A DNA stretch of 64,000 bases from Pseudomonas sp. EpS/L25 (lineage in GTDB: Bacteria; Pseudomonadota; Gammaproteobacteria; Pseudomonadales; Pseudomonadaceae). The stretch covers positions 248,001-312,000 of the forward strand of contig NZ_LNUP01000015.1 of the NCBI RefSeq assembly GCF_001512295.1, read 5' to 3'. Numbering within the stretch: position 1 is the stretch's first letter; each line of letters begins with the position of its first letter. The position numbers were made by a program, and so were the translations under genes. The notes beneath the pieces are model-generated. The model worked only from the letters and a program-made list of their open reading frames with translations, made no database searches and was not told where the DNA came from. Shown here piece after piece: positions 58,685 through 64,000 of this stretch.

Positions 58685-58833
58685 GGGCAATCCTTTGCAT
58701 GGTCGTCCGCCAGGGACGAGGTAGAAAACACCGGGGATTTCTACCTCACTCCTGCAGCGATCTTGCGTGCACAGCTCGCACTTATTCGGCTGGCGAGGGC
58801 TCTGGCGCGGTCCCTTCGCCGATTCGTGACCGA

Positions 58834-59787
58834 TTAGGCGTTCGTGTCGGTCAGTACCTCTTCCATCCAGGCAACCATCCCCGGGCCGTCCATGTCCAGG
58901 CAGACCGTCACCGGCGGATTGCTGGACCAGCGACCATCCTGATAGGCACGACCCTTCGGGGCGAAGAAGGTCTGGCCTTCCGCGAGTCCTTCGGTGCCGA
59001 CGCTCAGATGGCCGCGGGCGGTGCGGAACAACTCCGGCCGGCGCAGGAAGGCCAGGGCGCAGCTGTCGTGGGGATGGCAGCCGTCGATGTCCTTCACGCT
59101 GCGATAGAAATCGGCATAGAAGTCGTAGCTCTTGGCCAGCACCTCGCCCAGGGCGCCCTGGCATGTGGCGATCCGCTGCAGGCGTGGCGGGTCGAGCACG
59201 GCGCGGTGGGTGGCATCCAGGCCGACCAGCGTCAGCGGCCAGGATGCGGCGAAGACCCGGGCGGCAGCGTGGGGGTCGGAGAAGATGTTGGCTTCCGCCA
59301 CCGGCGTGACGTTGCCCGGTTCGACGATGGCGCCGCCCATCACCACCACCTGGCGGATGCGCTGGGCGACGTCCGGGTCCAGCGCCAGGGCGAGCGCCAG
59401 GTTGCCGAGGGGGCCGACCGCCACCAGGGTGATCTCGCCCGGGCGCAGGCGGCTCTGCTCGACGATGAAGCGGGCGGCATCCAGGGCATGGGGCGTCCGG
59501 CTGGGCGTCGGTAGCGCCTGATTGCCCAGGCCATCCTGGCCGTGCACGTGCAGGGCATGGTTGCCCGCCGGCTTGACCAGGGGTTCGGCGACCCCCGCGG
59601 CGACCGGGACATCGCGTCCGGCCAGCTCGGTGAGCAGCAGGGCATTGCGCGTCGCGGTGCTGACCGGGACGTTGCCGAAGGTGGTGGTCAGGCCGAGCAC
59701 CTCGAAGGCGGGGTCGGCGAACAGCAGGGCGATCGCCTGGGCGTCGTCCACGCCAGGGTCGGTGTCGAAGATGATGGGAAGGGACAA
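58834..59787 (-). CDS. Inosine-uridine preferring nucleoside hydrolase family protein
   Basis: 317 aa from a TTG at 59787 with GGAG before it. The calcium-binding motif is IFDTDPGVDDAQAIALLF. Others are TTTFGNVPVSTATRNALLLT, VMGGAIVEPGNVTPVAEANI and the C-terminal HPHDSCALAFL. It cleaves ribonucleosides to base and ribose. No transporter or kinase lies nearby to refine the substrate. Confidence 0.93.
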   Translation of the reverse strand: MSLPIIFDTDPGVDDAQAIALLFADPAFEVLGLTTTFGNVPVSTATRNALLLTELAGRDVPVAAGVAEPLVKPAGNHALHVHGQDGLGNQALPTPSRTPHALDAARFIVEQSRLRPGEITLVAVGPLGNLALALALDPDVAQRIRQVVVMGGAIVEPGNVTPVAEANIFSDPHAAARVFAASWPLTLVGLDATHRAVLDPPRLQRIATCQGALGEVLAKSYDFYADFYRSVKDIDGCHPHDSCALAFLRRPELFRTARGHLSVGTEGLAEGQTFFAPKGRAYQDGRWSSNPPVTVCLDMDGPGMVAWMEEVLTDTNA

Positions 59788-60029
59788 GGCATTTTCTCCG
59801 GCTCGAATCTTGTCCCAGGCTACCCGAGCCAGGGTGACGCCGGCCAGGCCCGGATGGAAGACCGCCAGGCTGGCTCAGGTCGAATCGAACGACGGTGAAG
59901 TGGTGTACCCAGCCGGCCCGGGGCTCAGTGGCCGTGCATCACCTCGCCCGAGCGAATCCTGCCGACAAGGAGCGCGTCACGCGGCACCGTCCGCGCAGGA
60001 GCCTTGTCCCGGGCCTGGATCGGCGCGCG

Positions 60030-60284
60030 TCACTCGGGTAGATCGAGCTCGCCCAGCGCATCCGGCTGGTTGCGAAAGGCCCGGGCGAAGACTTCCCGGT
60101 TGCGGGCCATGAACAGGCCCAGGTCTTCACACTGTTTCTCGGCAAGACCGGGCACGGCCTTGTCCAGCACGCTGGCGAGGGACTCGGCCAGCTCCAGCAT
60201 CTTGTCGTGACGATCGGCTTCGGCTTTATCCATGAACAGGCGCTCCGGATCTCGGCTACTGCGATACAACACTTCGACGGCCAT
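60030..60284 (-). CDS. yebG: SOS-regulated protein YebG
   Basis: 84 aa, starting MAVEVLYRSSRDPERLFMDK, then AEADRHDKMLELAESLASVL, which follows the E. coli YebG N-terminus (MAVEVKYV, KKEADAYDKMLDTADLL). YebG is a small DNA-damage-inducible protein of unclear biochemical function. A LexA box 22 bases upstream fits SOS control. Confidence 0.88.
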   Translation of the reverse strand: MAVEVLYRSSRDPERLFMDKAEADRHDKMLELAESLASVLDKAVPGLAEKQCEDLGLFMARNREVFARAFRNQPDALGELDLPE

Positions 60285-60305
60285 GCGTCACCTCGTATCC
60301 TGTAT

Positions 60306-60321
60306 CTGTTTATATATACAG
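60306..60321. promoter_or_regulatory. LexA (SOS) box of yebG
   Basis: CTGTTTATATATACAG matches the gammaproteobacterial LexA consensus CTG-N10-CAG with an alternating TA core, differing by one base from CTGTATATATATACAG. It lies 22 bases before the yebG ATG. Confidence 0.88.
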
Positions 60322-60531
60322 TATTCGGCTTTGTCCGGGATTGCAACCACGACCGTTCGGCGGGCGCCGCCCGGGCACTCATGGCAATTTGCCAATCGTT
60401 CGACATTTCCACGCGCCAGCGAAATAGTCAGGGGAAACTTAAGGGCGCAAGCTGGTCTCTGAGTCTGGACTGAACGGGCATCCACGCCCGCCTTTTCCGG
60501 ATCATCTCCGGCTCACGGAACGAGACCGCCC

Positions 60532-60603
60532 ATGCCCAGCTGCCTTCTCCCTTCGCCCTATGCCCTGTTCGGCCGGCACTTGCCCAACGAGGTGCGGGCG
60601 TGA
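60532..60603 (+). CDS. Short upstream ORF (23 aa) coupled to the MurJ-like gene
   Basis: ATG 60532 opens MPSCLLPSPYALFGRHLPNE and then VRA, ending at TGA 60601-60603, which overlaps the GTG start at 60600 (GTGA). No good ribosome site is visible. It may be a leader peptide, a remnant of an upstream gene, or chance. Confidence 0.3.
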   Translation: MPSCLLPSPYALFGRHLPNEVRA

Positions 60604-62093
60604 GTTCGACCGTCATCATCCTGGCCATCACCGTCGCCAGCTTCCTGCTGGGTTTCCTGCGCGACCTGCTGATCGCCCGCCAATTCGGCGTGAGCTGGGA
60701 GGCCGACCTCATCTTCGTCGCGCTGATCCTGCCGGTATTCTTCGAAAGCTTCTTCGGCCTCGCCCTGCGCGACGCCATGATTCCCTATCTACAGCGCATC
60801 CGTGACCGCTGCAACGCCCAGTACGAGCAGGTGGGGCGCTGGCTGTACTGGCGCATCGGCCTGTTCGGCCTCTTGCTGTCGGTGATCGGGGTGCTGGCCA
60901 GTCCCTGGCTGATGCACGCCCTGGCGCCTGGCTGGAGCGATGAGCAGGTCGAGGCGGGCAAGCTGGTGTTCGCCGTTGGCACCCTGCTGATCTGCGTACA
61001 GGCCATCCTCTATTGCCAGGGCGCACTGCTCAACCTGGATCGTATCTTCATCCTGCCGATGACCCGGACGCTGATGCTGAACCTCGGCGCCATCCTGGCC
61101 ATCGTCACCCTGCAGCCGAGCGGCATCAGCCTGTTCATCGGCATGCTGCTGCCCCAGGTGCCGCTGATCGTCATCCAGCACCGGCGCCTGGGCTACCTCG
61201 GCCAGCGCTCGGTGGCGATGGAAAAGCCCGAGGGCAGCCCCTTCGCGCTGACCTTCGCCCCGGTACTGCTCGCCGCCGGTGCCCAGCAAGGCTGCATGCT
61301 GGCGGAGCGCTTCTTCGCCTCGCTGCTGGCTGAGGGCAACATCACCATGCTGTCCTTCTCCTATCGCATCGTCACCATCCCGCTCACGCTCTATGCGCTG
61401 TCGATCCTGGCGATGATCTTCCCCGAGCTGACCCGCAGCTGGAATGAGGGCAACACCGACAAGTACGGCGCGCTGATGCGCAAGGCGCTGCTGGGCACCC
61501 TGCTGTTCCTGGTGCCGGCAGCGGTGGTGCTGTTCGGCTACGCCGAGCCGGTGGTCAAGGTGTTGCTGGAGCGCGGTGCTTTCGGTGCCGAGCAGAGCGC
61601 GGCGACCGCCACCCTGGTGGTGGCCTACGCCCTGGGCCTGCCCTGGATGGGGCTGGCGTTGCTCTGGGGGCGAGCGCTGCTCTCGCAGCAGCGGGCACGA
61701 ACCTTCCTCTACGCCACCTTGGCCAGTTCGCTGATCACCGTGGCCCTGGATGCCTGCCTCTACAAACCCTTCGGTGCCCAGGGCCTGGCCTATTCCTTCA
61801 CTACCGGGGCCTTCCTGCAGGCGCTGTTCATGGCGCTGGCGCTGTATCGCCACTCCCTGGGCGGTCTGCATCTGACCCTGCTGTTGCGCTGGTTCGGCGC
61901 CGGCAGCGCGGTGGCCCTCTTGAGTCTCTGGTTGCCCAAGCCGGTCGGCCTGCTGGAGCTGATCGTCGGTATCGGCGTGGCCATGCTGGTATTCGTGCTG
62001 TTGCTGCTGGCTCTGGGTGAGCGCGATCTGTTCCGTCGTGCCTACTGGGCCCGGGGCGTCAGTGGACCGGAGGGTGCCGAGCCTTCCAGATAG
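60600..62093 (+). CDS. MurJ/MviN-like flippase of the MOP superfamily
   Basis: 497 aa from a GTG at 60600. About 14 membrane spans. The start (ITVASFLLGFLRDLLIARQF, GVSWEADLIFVALILP) and later APVLLAAGAQQGCMLAERFF and SILAMIFPELTRSW follow MurJ. It is clearly shorter in its loops than housekeeping MurJ and is outside the usual rpsT-ribF context, so it is probably a paralogue for another lipid-linked substrate, such as an exopolysaccharide. The next gene is a SAF-domain oxidoreductase. Confidence 0.8.
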   Translation: MSSTVIILAITVASFLLGFLRDLLIARQFGVSWEADLIFVALILPVFFESFFGLALRDAMIPYLQRIRDRCNAQYEQVGRWLYWRIGLFGLLLSVIGVLASPWLMHALAPGWSDEQVEAGKLVFAVGTLLICVQAILYCQGALLNLDRIFILPMTRTLMLNLGAILAIVTLQPSGISLFIGMLLPQVPLIVIQHRRLGYLGQRSVAMEKPEGSPFALTFAPVLLAAGAQQGCMLAERFFASLLAEGNITMLSFSYRIVTIPLTLYALSILAMIFPELTRSWNEGNTDKYGALMRKALLGTLLFLVPAAVVLFGYAEPVVKVLLERGAFGAEQSAATATLVVAYALGLPWMGLALLWGRALLSQQRARTFLYATLASSLITVALDACLYKPFGAQGLAYSFTTGAFLQALFMALALYRHSLGGLHLTLLLRWFGAGSAVALLSLWLPKPVGLLELIVGIGVAMLVFVLLLLALGERDLFRRAYWARGVSGPEGAEPSR

Positions 62094-62317
62094 ATGAGCT
62101 AAAAGTGGCGATCTGCAGCCATTGGTCGCTAAATGTCATGAAGTCTTGAATTTTTGAGGTGGCTTCGAGTCGCACGGAAAGAGTGATCCCAGTCAATAGA
62201 ATTTCTGCTGGAAGCGTTGTTGTTCCATGTGCAAGAGATCGGACACGCAGTTGGGGTCGGCACTTCGCAAGGTGGCCTTGGTCGCCACCATCATTCTCTT
62301 AGAAAGGAATCGATCCT

Positions 62318-63583
62318 ATGTCCTCCCCTACACCCGTCACCCGCATCGGTATCGTCGGTACCGGCATGATTTCTCGCTGCCTCGCGCGTCTGATCAGCCG
62401 TCACTACGACGACATGACCGTCACCCGCGTCCTGACCCGCCGCCCTATCGCCACGGTCACCGACTATCCGTTGCCCGAGGCGCTGACCCTGTCGGTGAAC
62501 GAACTCATCGACCAGTGCGACCTGTTGGTGGAGTGCAGTGGCGACCCCTACCACGGCACCGAGATCATCGAGCGCGCCTTCGAGGCTGGCATCAAGGTGG
62601 TCACCATCAATGCCGAGCTGCAGGTGACGACGGGCTCCTACCTGGCGGGCAAGGGCTTCCTCACCGAGGCCGAGGGCGACCAACCCGGTTCGCTGGCCGC
62701 ACTGCACGAGGAAGCGGTGCAGATGGGCTTCAAGCCGCTGGTGTACGGCAACATGAAGGGCTACCTTAACCATAATCCGACCCCGGAAGACATGGCCTAC
62801 TGGTCCGCGCGCCAGGGCACCAGCGTCGACCAGACCACCTCCTTCACCGACGGCACCAAGGTGCAGATCGAGCAGGTGGTGGTGGGCAACCACTATGGCG
62901 CGACCATCACCCGCCAGGGCCTGGAAGGACTGAACTCGACCAACCTGCAGGACAGTGCGAACATCCTCGCGCAGATGGCCGAGCAACTGGGCAAGCCCAT
63001 CGTCGACTACGTGATCCCGAGCGGCTACTCCGCGGGTGGCGTCTTCGTCGTCGGTCGCCATGACGAGGACCAGGCCGGCGCCATCGAATACTTCAAGCTG
63101 GGCAAGGGGCCGTACTATGTCTTGGTACGCCCCTTCCACCTGTGCTCCCTGGAAGTCGGCAAGACCCTGCGCCGCGTCATCGCCGGCGGCAAGGTCCTGC
63201 TCAACAACTCGCCCACGCCGACCCTGAGCGTGGCGGCGATCATGAAGAAGCCCATGGCCGTGGGCGAGGTCATCGAGCGCGGTATCGGTGGCTACAGCGT
63301 GCGCGGCGAAGCGGTGAAGATCGCCGAGTGCCCGGACCACCTGCCGATCGGCCTGCTCAAGCACAGCGTGCTCAAGCGGGCGATGGAGCCTGGGCAGATC
63401 GTCACCTTCGACGACGTCGAGCTGACGCCCAGCCGCGCCCTGGATATCGTGCTGCAACAGCATCGCGAGGCGATCCACCGGCAGGTGCTGGAAACCCAGC
63501 TTGGCGAGCCGGCCTGGAGCGCCGTGGCTGGTCTGGCCTCGGCCGCCGCTCTGCCCAAGGTGGCTGGCTCGGTGCTGTCCTGA
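62318..63583 (+). CDS. NAD(P)-binding oxidoreductase with C-terminal SAF domain
   Basis: 421 aa. A Rossmann start (RIGIVGTGMISRCLARLISR) is followed by VECSGDPYHGTEIIERAF and KVVTINAELQ, similar to homoserine dehydrogenase-like proteins. The last 100 residues form a SAF-type beta-clip (PIGLLKHSVLKRAMEPGQIV, TFDDVELTPSRALDI). Proteins of this layout occur in sugar or secondary-metabolite clusters. The exact reaction is not known. ATG 62318 follows AAAGGA. The 224 bases before it hold a possible promoter but no gene. Confidence 0.75.
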   Translation: MSSPTPVTRIGIVGTGMISRCLARLISRHYDDMTVTRVLTRRPIATVTDYPLPEALTLSVNELIDQCDLLVECSGDPYHGTEIIERAFEAGIKVVTINAELQVTTGSYLAGKGFLTEAEGDQPGSLAALHEEAVQMGFKPLVYGNMKGYLNHNPTPEDMAYWSARQGTSVDQTTSFTDGTKVQIEQVVVGNHYGATITRQGLEGLNSTNLQDSANILAQMAEQLGKPIVDYVIPSGYSAGGVFVVGRHDEDQAGAIEYFKLGKGPYYVLVRPFHLCSLEVGKTLRRVIAGGKVLLNNSPTPTLSVAAIMKKPMAVGEVIERGIGGYSVRGEAVKIAECPDHLPIGLLKHSVLKRAMEPGQIVTFDDVELTPSRALDIVLQQHREAIHRQVLETQLGEPAWSAVAGLASAAALPKVAGSVLS

Positions 63584-63604
63584 GTCACGCGGTGCAGTGA
63601 AACG

Positions 63605-63630
63605 AAGAAGGGGCCGCTCGGCCCCTTCTT
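63605..63630. terminator. Bidirectional terminator between convergent genes
   Basis: AAGAAGGGGCC-GCTC-GGCCCCTTCTT, an 11-bp stem, followed by TTT on the plus strand. It abuts the stop codon of the minus-strand HAD gene at 63631. Confidence 0.85.
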
Positions 63631-64000
63631 TCATTGGGCGCTGTTGGCCGCCTCCCGCAGGCGCTCCACCGTGGCGGGTAGCTCGTCCATGTGGGCGATC
63701 AGCGCGGTCACTCCCAGCTTGGTCAAGGTCTCGCCGTGGGTCGGCGGGATATGGCTGGCACCGGTGAAGCCGATGACCCGCATCCCGGCGGCCAGGGCCG
63801 CGCGTACGCCGGTGGCGCTGTCTTCGATCACCAGGCAGCGCTCCGGTGTGACGCCCATCGTCCTGGCGGCGAGCAGGTAGACGTCGGGCGCCGGCTTGGG
63901 GCGCTCGACCATGTCGGCACTGAAGATATGCCCTGCCACCCGTTCGACCAGGCCGGCCCGGCGCACCGAGGCCTCGACGCTGTGCCTGAGGCTGTTGGAG
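63631..64000 (-). CDS. HAD-family hydrolase, C-terminal part (runs off the window)
   Basis: About 123 C-terminal residues are present; the N-terminus with the nucleophile Asp lies to the right. SNSLRHSVEASVRRAGL holds motif II. KPAPDVYLLAARTMGV holds the motif III Lys, and CLVIEDSATGVRAALAAGM is motif IV. The pattern fits the beta-phosphoglucomutase/2-deoxyglucose-6-phosphatase subgroup. Substrate unknown. Confidence 0.88.
   Translation of the reverse strand, partial: SNSLRHSVEASVRRAGLVERVAGHIFSADMVERPKPAPDVYLLAARTMGVTPERCLVIEDSATGVRAALAAGMRVIGFTGASHIPPTHGETLTKLGVTALIAHMDELPATVERLREAANSAQ

Noticed and set aside
58685-59164. In-frame extension of the M48-like protein
   Set aside because: It would overlap the nucleoside hydrolase by 330 bases and has the composition of a shadow frame; MARYDLHL at 58684 is the better start.

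Overview
The window is a 64 kb piece of a high-GC gammaproteobacterial chromosome that reads as Pseudomonas. Codon use is strongly G/C-ended. The gene orders nudE-yrfG, ntrBC next to trmL, metK-ArsR regulator-tkt and epd-pgk-fba, the EstA-type autotransporter and the REP-type hairpins all fit that genus. No species call is made. No tRNA, rRNA, CRISPR array, prophage or intact transposase was seen.

Layout. 1-5.7 kb: nudE (partial), yrfG, a LysR regulator, fdhD and a molybdopterin oxidoreductase of the FdhF/YdeP type, then a nucleotidyltransferase gene broken by a frameshift. 5.7-16.9 kb: a chemoreceptor, a luciferase-like monooxygenase, putA with GTTGCA operators, a second FdhF/YdeP paralogue, trmL and a membrane protein. 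17-23.7 kb: a nitrogen-control block with a sigma54-driven sRNA candidate (NrsZ-like), a 0.8 kb inverted-repeat element, ntrC, ntrB, two DUF4124 genes, and glnA with a sigma54 promoter and two NtrC sites. 23.8-29.7 kb: thiI, typA, estA. 29.7-34.5 kb: a two-gene operon pairing a PotD-like periplasmic binding protein with a membrane GGDEF/EAL protein, as in the Vibrio NspS/MbaA pair, then two PAP2 genes. 34.7-43.5 kb: metK, a SahR-like regulator with a palindromic operator, a pqiAABC operon and tkt. 43.5-51.6 kb: accessory genes (vgrG, ogt, ada-alkA, nrdHIEF) inserted between tkt and epd. 52-56 kb: epd, pgk, two small lipoproteins, fba. 56.4-64 kb: a degenerate M48 protein, a nucleoside hydrolase, yebG with a LexA box, a MurJ-like flippase, a SAF-domain oxidoreductase and a partial HAD hydrolase.

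Four things stand out. (1) Three copies of a 170-245 bp inverted-repeat element (34.7, 41.0 and 43.4 kb) sit on TNA target sites that double as the stop codons of metK, pqiC and vgrG. (2) The NspS/MbaA-like polyamine/c-di-GMP pair. (3) The NtrC circuit is readable from sequence: sigma54 promoters before glnA, ntrB and an sRNA, and NtrC palindromes before glnA and ntrB. (4) A 0.8 kb inverted-repeat element lies between ntrC and the sRNA promoter. Everything is read by eye; no database search was run.
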